Positions 8,608 through 17,723 of a stretch of DNA of 64,000 bases are shown here, piece by piece. The notes under the pieces were generated by a model. It ran no database searches, was not told where the DNA came from, and was given only the letters and a program-made list of their open reading frames with translations. Source of the DNA: Haloterrigena alkaliphila. Lineage in GTDB: Archaea; Halobacteriota; Halobacteria; Halobacteriales; Natrialbaceae. The DNA is taken from positions 3,596,001 to 3,660,000 of the forward strand of contig NZ_CP071462.1 of the NCBI RefSeq assembly GCF_017352155.2. Direction: 5' to 3'. The first letter of the stretch is position 1. Each line of letters starts with the position of its first letter. Both the position numbers and the translations under genes were made by a program.

Positions 8608-9081
8608 ATGGGAATCAACTACTCAGTCGACGCGGACCCGGACGCCACCGCGAAAGCGATGCTTCGGGAGCGTCATATGAGCCACAAGCACAGCAAGGAG
8701 GTCGCCCGCGCGATCAAGGGCCGCACCGTCGAAGACGCTCAGGAGTACCTCCAGAGCGTGGTCGACGAAGAGCAGTCCGTTCCGTTCAAGTCGCACAACG
8801 CAGGCGCCGGCCACCGATCCGACATCGACGGCTGGGACGCCGGCAAGTACCCCGAGAAGGTCTCGGGCGAGTTCCTCGACCTCCTCGAGAACGTCGAAGC
8901 CAACGCGGATCACCAGGGCTTCGACGGCGCGTCGATGGAGATCGTCCACGTCGCCGCCCACAAGGTCGGCGAATCGGTCGGACGCAAGCCCCGCGCGATG
9001 GGGCGTGCGTCGTCGTGGAACACGCCGCAAGTCGACGTCGAGATCGTAATCGAAGAACCCGAGGACGAGGATGATAGCTAA
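8608..9081 (+). CDS. rpl22: 50S ribosomal protein L22 (uL22)
   Basis: A 157-residue uL22, whose hairpin lines the exit tunnel. It shows the archaeal start [12 protein letters not shown] and the segment [20 protein letters not shown], then [23 protein letters not shown] 8608 is preceded at good spacing by gtgatc, matching the end of 16S rRNA. The C-terminal end is acidic (EEPEDEDDS). The stop shares one base with the rps3 start. Confidence 0.97.
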   Translation: MGINYSVDADPDATAKAMLRERHMSHKHSKEVARAIKGRTVEDAQEYLQSVVDEEQSVPFKSHNAGAGHRSDIDGWDAGKYPEKVSGEFLDLLENVEANADHQGFDGASMEIVHVAAHKVGESVGRKPRAMGRASSWNTPQVDVEIVIEEPEDEDDS

Positions 9082-10112
9082 TGGCTGACGAACACCAATT
9101 CATCGAAAACGGCCTGCAGCGGTCCCAGATAGACGAGTTCTTCCAGGAAGAACTCGGCCGCGCGGGCTACGGTGGTATGGACGTCGCCAAGACGCCGATG
9201 GGAACCCAGATCGTCCTCAAGGCCGAGAAGCCCGGGATGGTCATCGGCAAGGGCGGCGAGAACATCCGGAAGGTCACGACGGCCCTCGAGGAGAAGTTCA
9301 ACCTCGAGGACCCCCAGATCGACGTCCAGGAGGTCGACGAACCCGACCTCAACGCGCGGATCGTCGCGGACCGACTGGCCAACGCACTCGAGCGGGGCTG
9401 GTACTTCCGGAAGGCCGGGCACACGACGATCGACCGGATCATGGAAGCCGGCGCGCTCGGCGCCGAGATCGTCCTCTCCGGGAAGGTCACGGGCGCCCGC
9501 TCGCGCGTCGAGAAGTTCAACCGGGGCTACATCAAGCACAACGGCGAACCCGCCGAAGAGGTCGTCGACCACGGCCAGGGCGTCGCCGTCATGAAACTCG
9601 GGACCATCGGGGTCGACGTCAAGATCATCCCGCCGGGCGCCGAGTTGCCCGACGACTTCGGCGTCCACGAGGACATGGACCCCGAGGAACTCGTCCCCGA
9701 CGCCGTCGAGGCCAACGAGGCCGAGGGCGTCGAGGAACTCCTCGAGGGCGAACCCGAGGAGGCCGAGGCGACCGCGGAAGGCGCGGAGGCGCCCGCCGAG
9801 GACGCCGTCGAGCCCGACCACGACCTCGAGGAGGACGTCGAAGAAGTCATCGAGGAAGAGGTCGCGGCCGACGAGGACGAGGAAGACGTCGAGATCCCCG
9901 ACGAGTCGCCGATCGAGGAGGACCTCGACGAACTCGAAGAGGACGTCGAAGCCGAGGCCGAGGAACTCGTCGCGGAAATGGACGAGGAGGAAGCCGAGGC
10001 GGAGGAAGAAGCGGCGGATGTCGACGCGGACGAAGAAGCGGCTGAAGCCGATGCGGGCGACGAAGCGGCGGACGCTGACACGGACGACGAAGACGAGGGA
10101 GGTGACGCCTGA
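9081..10112 (+). CDS. rps3: 30S ribosomal protein S3 (uS3) with a long acidic tail
   Basis: A 343-residue uS3, which lines the mRNA entry channel. The KH domain is plain ([20 protein letters not shown], residues about 52-71), as is the C-terminal core ([20 protein letters not shown], then [10 protein letters not shown]). The core ends near residue 205. The remaining ~138 residues are an extremely Glu/Asp/Ala-rich tail, longer than in non-halophiles; haloarchaeal S3 proteins commonly carry such tails, of unknown role. The stop overlaps rpl29 by one base. Confidence 0.97.
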   Translation: MADEHQFIENGLQRSQIDEFFQEELGRAGYGGMDVAKTPMGTQIVLKAEKPGMVIGKGGENIRKVTTALEEKFNLEDPQIDVQEVDEPDLNARIVADRLANALERGWYFRKAGHTTIDRIMEAGALGAEIVLSGKVTGARSRVEKFNRGYIKHNGEPAEEVVDHGQGVAVMKLGTIGVDVKIIPPGAELPDDFGVHEDMDPEELVPDAVEANEAEGVEELLEGEPEEAEATAEGAEAPAEDAVEPDHDLEEDVEEVIEEEVAADEDEEDVEIPDESPIEEDLDELEEDVEAEAEELVAEMDEEEAEAEEEAADVDADEEAAEADAGDEAADADTDDEDEGGDA

Positions 10113-10324
10113 TGGCGATCCTCCACGTCGAAGAGATCCGCGACATGACGCCCGCCGAACGCGAAGAGGAACTCGAGGAACTCGAGACGGAACTGCTGAA
10201 CCAGAAGTCCGTCCTGGCCGCCGGTGGCGCCCCGGAGAACCCGGGCCGTATCGGCGAGCTGAGTCGCACTATCGCCCGGATCAAGACGATCCAGCGAGAG
10301 GAAGGCGACCTCGACGACGAGTAA
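10112..10324 (+). CDS. rpl29: 50S ribosomal protein L29 (uL29)
   Basis: A 70-residue uL29, a two-helix protein at the tunnel exit next to uL23. Motifs are [20 protein letters not shown] and [20 protein letters not shown] strong Shine-Dalgarno ggaggtga lies 6-7 bases before ATG 10112, inside the end of rps3. rnp1 follows 10 bases after the stop. Confidence 0.96.
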   Translation: MAILHVEEIRDMTPAEREEELEELETELLNQKSVLAAGGAPENPGRIGELSRTIARIKTIQREEGDLDDE

Positions 10325-10334
10325 TCGATACACG

Positions 10335-10784
10335 ATGGCACTGACACCCGAGACCCTGCCGCGACACGAACTCAACGGACTTCCCGTCCGCGTCGTCGAG
10401 AGTGACGACGCTTCGCGGGTCGGCCTCGAGGGGCGAGTGGTCATCGAGACCACCAAGACCCTCTCCATAGAGATCCGTGAGAACTGCAATTCTCGGGTAG
10501 TGATGGTGCCGAAATCGGGCTCGACGTTCGAGTTCGCGATCACAGATGAAGCCGCCGACTTCCGTCGAGGGGACCTCGACGGCTTCCCGGATGCGATCCG
10601 GGAATCCGACAAGGAGTCGGGGACTGCGTCCAAACTGGCCGATACTCAACCCGGGGTGTCCGAGCAATCGAACATTCCGGACGGTGCCGGCGAGGACGTG
10701 GCCTACGTTACGGTCGATGGATCGCGGCTGCTCTCACGACCCGCCCGACGCACGGAAACTAGTGGTGATTCACCATGGCAATAG
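10335..10784 (+). CDS. rnp1: Ribonuclease P protein component 1 (Rpp29/Pop4-type)
   Basis: A 149-residue homologue of eukaryal Rpp29/Pop4, which with Rpp21 binds the specificity domain of RNase P RNA for tRNA 5' maturation. The Sm-like barrel is recognisable: [20 protein letters not shown], then [14 protein letters not shown] and [13 protein letters not shown]. After that a polar stretch of ~45 residues (about 80-124) separates the core from the last strand [20 protein letters not shown]. Its place between rpl29 and rps17 is standard in archaea. The last 10 bases overlap rps17. Confidence 0.93.
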   Translation: MALTPETLPRHELNGLPVRVVESDDASRVGLEGRVVIETTKTLSIEIRENCNSRVVMVPKSGSTFEFAITDEAADFRRGDLDGFPDAIRESDKESGTASKLADTQPGVSEQSNIPDGAGEDVAYVTVDGSRLLSRPARRTETSGDSPWQ

Positions 10785-11218
10785 GACTAGACGTTGAAAC
10801 CCCTCCGGAACCCGATAACCCGGAGGAATACGACTACGAGACGTGTCCGTTCTACGGCGACCTTCCCGTTCGAGGTCAGATCCTCGAAGGGCTGGTCGTC
10901 TCGACGGACATGGACAAGACCGTAGTCGTCGAGCGAGAGTACGACGTGGCTGTACCGAAGTACGACCGGTACATGAAGCGTCGCTCGCGCATCCCGGCAC
11001 ACGTGCCGGGCGTGCTCGAGCCGCTCTCGGTCGGTGACACGGTCAAGATCGCAGAGACCCGACCACTGTCGAAGACGAAATCGCACGTGGTCGTCGAAGT
11101 AACCGACGAAGCGACCGCGGAGGACGTCGCGGAGCTGACCGGCCAGGCCGAGCCCGAGCCGGAGCTCTCCGACGAGGACTTCGCGGCCGCCGCAGCCGAA
11201 GACGAGGGTGATGAGTGA
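10775..11218 (+). CDS. rps17: 30S ribosomal protein S17 (uS17)
   Basis: A 147-residue archaeal uS17, an OB-fold early-assembly protein of the 30S body. Core motifs: [40 protein letters not shown] and [20 protein letters not shown]. The ~35-residue acidic C-terminal tail (from about residue 110) is a halophile addition. ATG 10775 lies inside the 3' end of rnp1, with ggtgatt ahead of it as a Shine-Dalgarno. The stop overlaps the rpl14 start. Confidence 0.97.
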   Translation: MAIGLDVETPPEPDNPEEYDYETCPFYGDLPVRGQILEGLVVSTDMDKTVVVEREYDVAVPKYDRYMKRRSRIPAHVPGVLEPLSVGDTVKIAETRPLSKTKSHVVVEVTDEATAEDVAELTGQAEPEPELSDEDFAAAAAEDEGDE

Positions 11219-11616
11219 TGGAGGCGATGAAAGCCGACGTCACCCAGGGACTCAAGAAGGGGTCGCTGGTCACGTGCGCCGACAACACCGGCGCGCGCGA
11301 ACTCAAGATCATCAGCGTCGCGGGCTACCACGGCACCAAGAACCGCCAGCCGAAGGCGGGGATCGGTGACAAGGTGACCGTCTCGGTCACCAAGGGTACC
11401 CCGGAGATGCGACGCCAGGTCCTCGAGGCCGTCGTCGTCCGCCAGCGGAAGTCGATCCGCCGGCCCGACGGCACGCGCCTGAAGTTCGAGGACAACGCGG
11501 CGGTCATCATCGACGAGAACGAGGAGCCCCGCGGCACGGAGATCAAGGGGCCGATCGCCCGCGAGGTCGCAGAACGCTTCGGAGCAATCGCCTCCACGGC
11601 GACGATGATCGTATAG
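11218..11616 (+). CDS. rpl14: 50S ribosomal protein L14 (uL14)
   Basis: A 132-residue uL14 at the subunit interface. The sequence [20 protein letters not shown] then [20 protein letters not shown] is diagnostic, and the protein ends [12 protein letters not shown] chose ATG 11218, which overlaps the rps17 stop as TGATG and has ggtgatg upstream. A GTG three bases earlier would add one Met and is less likely. Confidence 0.97.
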   Translation: MEAMKADVTQGLKKGSLVTCADNTGARELKIISVAGYHGTKNRQPKAGIGDKVTVSVTKGTPEMRRQVLEAVVVRQRKSIRRPDGTRLKFEDNAAVIIDENEEPRGTEIKGPIAREVAERFGAIASTATMIV

Positions 11617-11620
11617 AACT

Positions 11621-11977
11621 ATGAGCGAACAACCAACCAAACAGCGAAATCAGACGGAGCGCGCACCGCTGCACGAGCGAGGAAAGCAGCTCCACGCGAC
11701 GCTGTCCGACGACCTCCGCGAGGAGTACGACACCCGTCGAACCCGCGTCAACGCGGGCGACACGGTCGAGGTCATGCGCGGCGACCACGCCGGCGAGACC
11801 GGCGAGGTTCTGCGCGCGATCCTCGAGGACGGCACGATCCACGTCGAGGACGTGACGATCGAGACGGCCGACGGCGAAGAGGTGCCACGGCCCCTCGACC
11901 CGTCGAACGTCCGCATCACGGAGCTCGATCTGGAGGACGAGCGTCGCGAGGCGCGCCTCGAAGGTGATAGCGAATGA
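11621..11977 (+). CDS. rpl24: 50S ribosomal protein L24 (uL24)
   Basis: A 118-residue archaeal uL24, an assembly initiator near the tunnel exit. The KOW motif reads [20 protein letters not shown], preceded by [20 protein letters not shown]. The last bases overlap rps4e by 4 bases. Confidence 0.97.
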   Translation: MSEQPTKQRNQTERAPLHERGKQLHATLSDDLREEYDTRRTRVNAGDTVEVMRGDHAGETGEVLRAILEDGTIHVEDVTIETADGEEVPRPLDPSNVRITELDLEDERREARLEGDSE

Positions 11978-12726
11978 CGAAACACCAGAAACGACTCTCG
12001 GTACCGAAGTCCTGGCCGGTCGAGCGCAAGACGGAGACGTTCACGGTCAAGGCCGGCGCCGGTCCCCACGGCGAGGAGGGCGTTCCCCTCGTCGTCTTGC
12101 TGCGGGACGTGCTCGGCTACGTGGACTCGAAGAAGGAAGCGCGATACGCCCTGAGCGAGGACGCGATCCTCGTCAACGGCGTGCCGATCAACGACGAGAA
12201 GCGACCGATCGGCATCTTCGACATCCTCGCGTTCCCCGGTCGGGAGGAGTACTACCGCGTCTTCCCCGACGAGGGCGGTCGGCTCGCGCTGACCGAGATC
12301 GACGCCGAGGCCGCGGGCAGTCGCCTCGGCAAGATCGAGGGCAAACAGCAGGTCCCCGGCGGGGCCACGCAGTTGACCCTCCACGACGGGACGAACGTCA
12401 CCGTCGACGACGAGAACGCGTACGACGCGAGCGACTCGATCGTCATCGACAACGACGACAAGTCGATCGTCGCCCACTTCCCGTTCGAAGAGGGCGCGCT
12501 CGTGACGGCCGTCCGTGGCAACCACGGCGGCAAGATCGGCGAGATCGACGCGATCGACGTCACGCCGGGCAGCGGCCCGAACACCATCGGCGTCGACACG
12601 GACGACGGCGGCTTCGAGACCGTCCAGGAGTACATCGTCGTTATCGACGAGAACTTCACTGGCGACGACTCGTCGTCGGAAGACGCGAACGGTGAAACCG
12701 TGAGCGAAGGTGATGACGATGAGTAG
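11974..12726 (+). CDS. rps4e: 30S ribosomal protein S4e (eS4)
   Basis: A 250-residue eS4, present only in archaea and eukaryotes. It begins [20 protein letters not shown] and continues with an S4-like RNA-binding segment ([20 protein letters not shown]), the central TKIR/eS4 domain, and a KOW region ([16 protein letters not shown]). An acidic tail of ~20 residues follows. Shine-Dalgarno aaggtgat precedes ATG 11974. The 3' end overlaps rpl5 by 8 bases. Confidence 0.97.
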   Translation: MTKHQKRLSVPKSWPVERKTETFTVKAGAGPHGEEGVPLVVLLRDVLGYVDSKKEARYALSEDAILVNGVPINDEKRPIGIFDILAFPGREEYYRVFPDEGGRLALTEIDAEAAGSRLGKIEGKQQVPGGATQLTLHDGTNVTVDDENAYDASDSIVIDNDDKSIVAHFPFEEGALVTAVRGNHGGKIGEIDAIDVTPGSGPNTIGVDTDDGGFETVQEYIVVIDENFTGDDSSSEDANGETVSEGDDDE

Positions 12727-13261
12727 TGAGTCCGAGTCCGGCGGCGACTTCCACGAGATGCGCGAACCGCGCGTCGAGAAGGTCGTCGTCCACATGGGCG
12801 TCGGACAGGGTGGTCGCGAACTCGGCAAGGCCGAGGACATCATCGAGGAGGTCACGGAGCAGGAGAGCGTCCGCACGCAGGCGAAGAAGACCGAACCCGA
12901 CTTCGGCATTCGCCAGGGCGACCCCATCGGCGCGAAGGTCACCCTTCGCGGCGAGGACGCCTACGACTTCCTAGACAAGTCGCTCCCGCTCGCGAACATC
13001 TCGGCCAGTCAGTTCGACGACACGGGCAACTTCAGCTTCGGCGTCGAGGAGCACACCGAGTTCCCGAGCCAGGAGTACGATCCGAACGTCGGGATCTACG
13101 GGCTGGACGTCACCGTCAACCTGGTGCGTCCGGGCTACCGCGTCTCCAAACGCGACAAAGCCAACCGCTCGATCCCGTCGCGACACCGACTGACCCCCGA
13201 GGACGCGATCGCGTTCCTCGAGGCGAACTTCGACGTGAGCGTGGAGGCAAACGATGAGTGA
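12719..13261 (+). CDS. rpl5: 50S ribosomal protein L5 (uL5)
   Basis: A 180-residue archaeal uL5, which binds 5S rRNA and contacts P-site tRNA. Motifs: [25 protein letters not shown]-like [14 protein letters not shown], and [21 protein letters not shown] chose ATG 12719 because ggtgat at 12709-12714 sits just ahead and the upstream GTG/ATG codons overlap that signal. It overlaps the rps4e stop and the rps14 start, so this stretch is strongly coupled. Confidence 0.97.
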   Translation: MSSESESGGDFHEMREPRVEKVVVHMGVGQGGRELGKAEDIIEEVTEQESVRTQAKKTEPDFGIRQGDPIGAKVTLRGEDAYDFLDKSLPLANISASQFDDTGNFSFGVEEHTEFPSQEYDPNVGIYGLDVTVNLVRPGYRVSKRDKANRSIPSRHRLTPEDAIAFLEANFDVSVEANDE

Positions 13262-13448
13262 AAGCGAAACCGAAACCGACGTAGAATCCGAGCGCACGGG
13301 CGAGCACGCGGCGAAGCGCACGGGGCAGGAAGCGGCCTGCCAGCGCTGTGGCCGCAAACAGGGGCTGGTCGGCAAGTACGACATCAACCTCTGTCGGCAG
13401 TGCTTCCGCGAGATCGCCCGCGACATGGGATTCAAGAAGTACCGATAA
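13254..13448 (+). CDS. rps14: 30S ribosomal protein S14 (uS14), zinc form
   Basis: A 64-residue zinc-ribbon uS14. The four cysteines are in [20 protein letters not shown] and the adjoining QC, followed by [14 protein letters not shown]. An acidic leader ([20 protein letters not shown]) precedes the core. ATG 13254 overlaps rpl5 by 8 bases. Confidence 0.95.
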   Translation: MSESETETDVESERTGEHAAKRTGQEAACQRCGRKQGLVGKYDINLCRQCFREIARDMGFKKYR

Positions 13449-13449
13449 C

Positions 13450-13842
13450 ATGACCGGAAACGATCCACTCAGCAACGCGCTCTCGGGACTCGACAACGCC
13501 GAGAGCGTCGGACATCTCAGTCACGAGGTAACGCCCGCCTCGAACGAGATCGGCAGCGTACTCGAGGTCTTCTACGACCGCGGGTACATCGACGGCTTCG
13601 AGTACGTCGACGACGGCAAAGCCGGTCAGTTCGAGGTCGAACTGAAAGGAGCGATCAACCAGTGTGGCCCCGTCAAGCCCCGCTACAGCGTCGGCGCCGA
13701 CGACTTCGAGAAGTGGGAGAAGCGCTATCTCCCCGCTCGAGACTTCGGTGCGCTCGTCGTCACGACGAGCAGTGGCATCATGAGCCACTACGAGGCGCGT
13801 CAGCAGGGAATCGGTGGCCAGGTGATCGCATACGTCTACTAA
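13450..13842 (+). CDS. rps8: 30S ribosomal protein S8 (uS8)
   Basis: A 130-residue archaeal uS8, which binds the central domain of 16S rRNA. It starts [20 protein letters not shown] and shows [20 protein letters not shown] and the C-terminal [23 protein letters not shown] 13450 begins one base after the rps14 stop. Although an open frame extends further upstream, that part lies within rps14 and is not homologous to uS8. Confidence 0.97.
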   Translation: MTGNDPLSNALSGLDNAESVGHLSHEVTPASNEIGSVLEVFYDRGYIDGFEYVDDGKAGQFEVELKGAINQCGPVKPRYSVGADDFEKWEKRYLPARDFGALVVTTSSGIMSHYEARQQGIGGQVIAYVY

Positions 13843-13844
13843 CC

Positions 13845-14378
13845 ATGCGAGTCGAACTGGACATCCCTGACGACGTATCCGTCGAGAAAGACCACCTCGA
13901 CGTGACCGTCGACGGACCGGAAGGCAGCGTTACCCGCCGCCTCTGGTACCCCGACGTGACCGTCGAAGTCGAAGGCGACAGCGTGGTAATCGAGAGTGAC
14001 AACGAGGACGCGAAAACCAACGCGACCGTCGGCACTTTCGAGAGCCACATCACGAACGCGTTCCACGGCGTGACCGAGGGATGGGAGTACAAGATGGAAG
14101 TCTTCTACTCTCACTTCCCGATGCAGGTCCGCGCGGAAGGCGACGAAATCGTCATCGAGAACTTCCTCGGCGAAAAGGCAGCGCGACGTACGACTATCCA
14201 CGGTGACACCGACGTCTCCGTCGACGACGAACGACTCGTCCTCTCCGGCCCGAACAAGGAGGACGTCGGTCAGACGGCGGCGGACGTCGAGCAGCTGACG
14301 CGGGTCAGCGGCAAGGACACCCGCGTCTTCCAGGACGGGGTCTACATCACCGAAAAACCCGCCAAAGGAGGTGCCTGA
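13845..14378 (+). CDS. rpl6: 50S ribosomal protein L6 (uL6)
   Basis: A 177-residue uL6 near the factor-binding site. It starts MRVELDIPDDVSVEKDHLDV and has the typical IVIENFLGEKAARRTTIHGD and QTAADVEQLTRVSGKDTRVF. ATG 13845 is 2 bases after the rps8 stop; the open frame extends upstream inside rps8, which is not part of the gene. Its 3' end carries ggaggtg (14367-14373), a strong Shine-Dalgarno for rpl32e. Confidence 0.97.
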   Translation: MRVELDIPDDVSVEKDHLDVTVDGPEGSVTRRLWYPDVTVEVEGDSVVIESDNEDAKTNATVGTFESHITNAFHGVTEGWEYKMEVFYSHFPMQVRAEGDEIVIENFLGEKAARRTTIHGDTDVSVDDERLVLSGPNKEDVGQTAADVEQLTRVSGKDTRVFQDGVYITEKPAKGGA

Positions 14379-14381
14379 TAG

Positions 14382-15107
14382 ATGGCTGACGAAGACACCG
14401 CAGACGAGACCCAGGAACTCGAGGACATCAGCGGCGTCGGCGCGAGCAAGGCCGACGCCCTGCGCGATGCCGGGTTCGAGTCCATCGAGGACGTCAAAGA
14501 GGCCGACCAGGACGACCTGGCCGAGGCCGAGGGCATCGGCAACGCGCTCGCCGCGCGGATCAAGGCCGACGTCGGTGACCTCGAGGTCACCGAGGAGACC
14601 GAAGCCGAGATCGAAGACGAGGGCGCCGAAGAAGAAGAGGAGCCCGACGAAGACGTCGAGACGGAGCTGCAGCCGCGCGGGCTGACCGAGAAGACGCCCG
14701 ACCTCTCCGACGACGAGCAGCGACTCCTCCAGCGCCGGCGCGAGGTCGGCAAACCGCAGTTCAACCGACAGGACTACCACAAGAAGAAGCGGACGCCCGA
14801 ATCCTGGCGCCGACCCCGCGGTCAGCTGTCCAAGCAGCGCCGCGGCGTCAAGGGCAAGGGCCCGAAAGTCCAGGCCGGCTACCGCACGCCCAAAGCGGTC
14901 CGCGGGAAACACCCCAGCGGCTTCGAGGAGGTCTACGTCGAGAACCTCGACGACCTCGAGGGCGTCGACGGCGACAGCGAAGCCGTCCGGATCGCCTCCG
15001 CGGTCGGCGCTCGCAAGCGCGAGCGCATCGAGGAGCAGGCCGAGGAACAGGGCGTTCGCGTCCTGAACCCGACCTACGAGGAAGTCGAGGTGGAATCCAA
15101 TGACTGA
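14382..15107 (+). CDS. rpl32e: 50S ribosomal protein L32e (eL32) with a helix-hairpin-helix N-terminal extension
   Basis: A 241-residue eL32. The core is in the second half: [20 protein letters not shown], then [20 protein letters not shown] and [20 protein letters not shown]. The first ~95 residues are an extra module: a helix-hairpin-helix unit ([20 protein letters not shown] and [19 protein letters not shown]) and an acidic linker. Such extensions are known in haloarchaeal L32e; the part may bind rRNA, but that is inference. Confidence 0.95.
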   Translation: MADEDTADETQELEDISGVGASKADALRDAGFESIEDVKEADQDDLAEAEGIGNALAARIKADVGDLEVTEETEAEIEDEGAEEEEEPDEDVETELQPRGLTEKTPDLSDDEQRLLQRRREVGKPQFNRQDYHKKKRTPESWRRPRGQLSKQRRGVKGKGPKVQAGYRTPKAVRGKHPSGFEEVYVENLDDLEGVDGDSEAVRIASAVGARKRERIEEQAEEQGVRVLNPTYEEVEVESND

Positions 15108-15549
15108 TCTCTCCGCACAGAAGCGACTGGCTGCCGACGTCCTCGACGTCGGCCAGAACCGCGTCTGGCTGGACCCCGAAGCGCAAGGCGACATCGCCGA
15201 AGCGATCACCCGCGACGAGATCCGCGAACTCGTCGACGAGGGTCGCATTCAGGCCGACGAGCCGAAGGGCAACTCCCGCGGTCGCGCCCGCGAGCGCAAC
15301 GCGAAGCGCTCCTACGGCCACCAGAACGGCCCGGGCAAGCGCCGCGGCAAGAAGGGCGCACGCCAGAACGAGAAGGAAGAGTGGCAGGACAAGATTCGCG
15401 CACAGCGCCGGAAGCTGCGCGAACTCCGCGACAAGGGCGAACTGACGCCCACGCAGTACCGCGAGCTCTACAAGAAGGCTGGCGGCGGGGAGTTCCGTAG
15501 CGTCCGGTACCTGATGAACTACATCGACGAAAACTACGGTGACCGATAA
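15100..15549 (+). CDS. rpl19e: 50S ribosomal protein L19e (eL19)
   Basis: A 149-residue eL19, an archaeal/eukaryal protein that forms an inter-subunit bridge. Diagnostic parts are [40 protein letters not shown] and [18 protein letters not shown]. It overlaps the rpl32e end by 8 bases, and its stop shares a base with rpl18. Confidence 0.97.
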   Translation: MTDLSAQKRLAADVLDVGQNRVWLDPEAQGDIAEAITRDEIRELVDEGRIQADEPKGNSRGRARERNAKRSYGHQNGPGKRRGKKGARQNEKEEWQDKIRAQRRKLRELRDKGELTPTQYRELYKKAGGGEFRSVRYLMNYIDENYGDR

Positions 15550-16097
15550 TGGCGACAGGACCACGATACAAAGTGCCGATGCGGCGTCGCCGTGAGGTCC
15601 GGACTGACTACCATCAGAGGTTGCGCCTGCTGAAATCGGGTAAGCCCCGCCTCGTCGCTCGTAAGAGCAACAAGCACACTACGGCGCAGCTGATCACTCC
15701 CGGACCTCAGGGAGACGAGACGCTCGCGAGCGCACACTCGAGCGACCTCGAGGAGTACGGCTGGGACGCCCCCACGAGTAACATTTCCGCGGCCTACCTG
15801 ACCGGCCTGCTGGCCGGCCAGCGAGCCGTCGAGGCCGGACTCGAGGAAGCGGTCCTCGACATCGGCCTCAACACGGCCACGCCCGGGAACAAGGTGTTCG
15901 CGGTACAGGAGGGGGCGATCGACGCCGGCCTCGAGATTCCGCACAACGATAGCGTGCTCGCGGACTGGTCGCGTACCCGCGGCGAACACATCGCCGAGTA
16001 CGCCGAGCAGTTAGACGAGCCACTGTACAGCGGCGAGTTCGACGCGACCGAACTCCCAGAACACTTCGACGAGGTACGAGAGGCGATTCTCGAATGA
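15549..16097 (+). CDS. rpl18: 50S ribosomal protein L18 (uL18)
   Basis: A 182-residue archaeal uL18, which binds 5S rRNA. It starts [20 protein letters not shown] and has [20 protein letters not shown] and [20 protein letters not shown]. The length is right for archaeal L18. The stop overlaps the rps5 start by 4 bases. Confidence 0.97.
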   Translation: MATGPRYKVPMRRRREVRTDYHQRLRLLKSGKPRLVARKSNKHTTAQLITPGPQGDETLASAHSSDLEEYGWDAPTSNISAAYLTGLLAGQRAVEAGLEEAVLDIGLNTATPGNKVFAVQEGAIDAGLEIPHNDSVLADWSRTRGEHIAEYAEQLDEPLYSGEFDATELPEHFDEVREAILE

Positions 16098-16750
16098 GCA
16101 ACTACAACGACAGCGGATGGGAACCCGTCACCCGTCTCGGCCGGAAGGTCCAGGAGGGCGACATCGACACGATGGAGGCCGCCCTCAACTCGGGACTCCC
16201 GCTCAAGGAGCCCGAAATCGTCGATCAGCTCCTCCCGGGGCTCGACGACGAGGTGCTGGACATCAACATGGTCCAGCGGATGACCGACTCCGGACGCCGC
16301 GTGAAGTTCCGATGCGTCGTCGTCGTGGGCAACCGCGACGGCTTCGTCGGCTACGCGGAGGGTCGGGACGATCAGGTCGGCTCTGCCATCCAGAAGGCGA
16401 TCGGTATCGCGAAGCTGAACATGATCAAGGTCCCCCGCGGCTCCGGGTCGTGGGAGGACCGATCCGACCGGCCCCACTCGCTGACTCGCCGGACGACCGG
16501 CAAGGCCGGCTCCGTCGAAGTCGACGTCATCCCGGCGCCTGAGGGGCTGGGCCTGGCGGCCAGCGACACCGTCCGTCACGTGCTCGAACTGGCCGGCATC
16601 GAAAACGCCTGGACCAAGAGCCACGGCAACACCCGAACGACGGTCAACCTCGCGAAAGCGACGTTCAACGCGCTCGAGAACGCCTCGCAGTCGCGTCACC
16701 CGCGTTCGCGAGGCACCACCGACCGTGAGGAAGCCGAGGTGAGCGAGTGA
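16094..16750 (+). CDS. rps5: 30S ribosomal protein S5 (uS5)
   Basis: A 218-residue archaeal uS5 of the mRNA entry site and decoding-fidelity region. It shows the double-stranded RNA-binding domain [20 protein letters not shown], then [20 protein letters not shown] and [23 protein letters not shown] 16094 overlaps rpl18 by 4 bases; the stop overlaps rpl30 by one base. Confidence 0.97.
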   Translation: MSNYNDSGWEPVTRLGRKVQEGDIDTMEAALNSGLPLKEPEIVDQLLPGLDDEVLDINMVQRMTDSGRRVKFRCVVVVGNRDGFVGYAEGRDDQVGSAIQKAIGIAKLNMIKVPRGSGSWEDRSDRPHSLTRRTTGKAGSVEVDVIPAPEGLGLAASDTVRHVLELAGIENAWTKSHGNTRTTVNLAKATFNALENASQSRHPRSRGTTDREEAEVSE

Positions 16751-17217
16751 TGAAGGCAATCGTACAGGTTCGCGGTGAGGTGAACCGACAGGAAGACGTA
16801 CAGGATACGCTGGAGATGCTGAACATCCACAGCGTCAACCACTGCGCGCTCGTCCCCGAGACCGACACCTACCGGGGGATGATCACGAAGGTCAACGACT
16901 TCGTCGCCTACGGCGAACCGGACCAGGACGTCCTCGAGACGCTGCTGGAAAAGCGCGCCGAACCCCTCGAGGGGAAGCAGTCGGACGTCGACGAGGAGTG
17001 GCTCGCCGACAACACCGAGTACGACGACTTCGCCGCGTTAGCCGAGGCGCTCCTCGATGAGGAGACGACACTTCGTGACGAAGGACTGTCACCGACGCTG
17101 CGACTTCACCCGCCGCGAGGCGGTCACGAAGGTATCAAGAAACCGACGGCCGAGGGCGGTCAACTCGGAAAGCATACAACGGGGCAGATTAACGACCTGC
17201 TAGAATCGATGCGATAA
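16750..17217 (+). CDS. rpl30: 50S ribosomal protein L30 (uL30)
   Basis: A 155-residue archaeal uL30 (L30/L7-like). It shows KAIVQVRGEVNRQEDVQDTL, then LNIHSVNHCALVPETDTYRG and the C-terminal LRLHPPRGGHEGIKKPTAEG. I chose ATG 16750, overlapping the rps5 stop; a GTG three bases earlier would add one residue. Confidence 0.96.
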   Translation: MKAIVQVRGEVNRQEDVQDTLEMLNIHSVNHCALVPETDTYRGMITKVNDFVAYGEPDQDVLETLLEKRAEPLEGKQSDVDEEWLADNTEYDDFAALAEALLDEETTLRDEGLSPTLRLHPPRGGHEGIKKPTAEGGQLGKHTTGQINDLLESMR

Positions 17218-17219
17218 CC

Positions 17220-17720
17220 ATGACGAGCAAAAAACGACGCCAGCGCGGATCACGGACTCACAGCGGCGGTTCCCACAAGAATCGACGCGGTGCGGGCCAC
17301 CGCGGCGGCCGCGGCCGTGCTGGACGCGACAAACACGAATTCCACAACTACGAACCGAAGGGTAAACACGGCTTCAAGCGACCGCAGGACATCCGCGAAG
17401 CGGTCGCGGAGATCGACGTCCAGAAACTCGACGAGGACGCGATCCTCTACGTCGCCGACGGACTGGCCGAGGAGACCGACGACGGCTACGCGATCGACGC
17501 TCGCGACGTCGTCGAGGACGGCCACGAGGTCGACCGCGTGAAGGTCCTCGGCTCCGGTCAGGTCCGCAACGCCCTCGAGGTCACGGCGGACGACTTCTCG
17601 GACGCCGCCGAGGAGAAACTCGAGGCTGCCGACGGCGAGGCGCTGCTGACGGAACGAGCACAGGAGGCAGCGGCCGACGACGCCGACGGCGAAGCCGACG
17701 CTGAACAGGACGGGGAATAA
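17220..17720 (+). CDS. rpl15: 50S ribosomal protein L15 (uL15)
   Basis: A 166-residue archaeal uL15, central to late large-subunit assembly. It has the basic start TSKKRRQRGSRTHSGGSHKN, then GHRGGRGRAGRDKHEFHNYE and HGFKRPQDIREAVAEIDVQK. The C-terminal third is acidic. It ends 3 bases before secY. Confidence 0.97.
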   Translation: MTSKKRRQRGSRTHSGGSHKNRRGAGHRGGRGRAGRDKHEFHNYEPKGKHGFKRPQDIREAVAEIDVQKLDEDAILYVADGLAEETDDGYAIDARDVVEDGHEVDRVKVLGSGQVRNALEVTADDFSDAAEEKLEAADGEALLTERAQEAAADDADGEADAEQDGE

Positions 17721-17723
17721 CAT

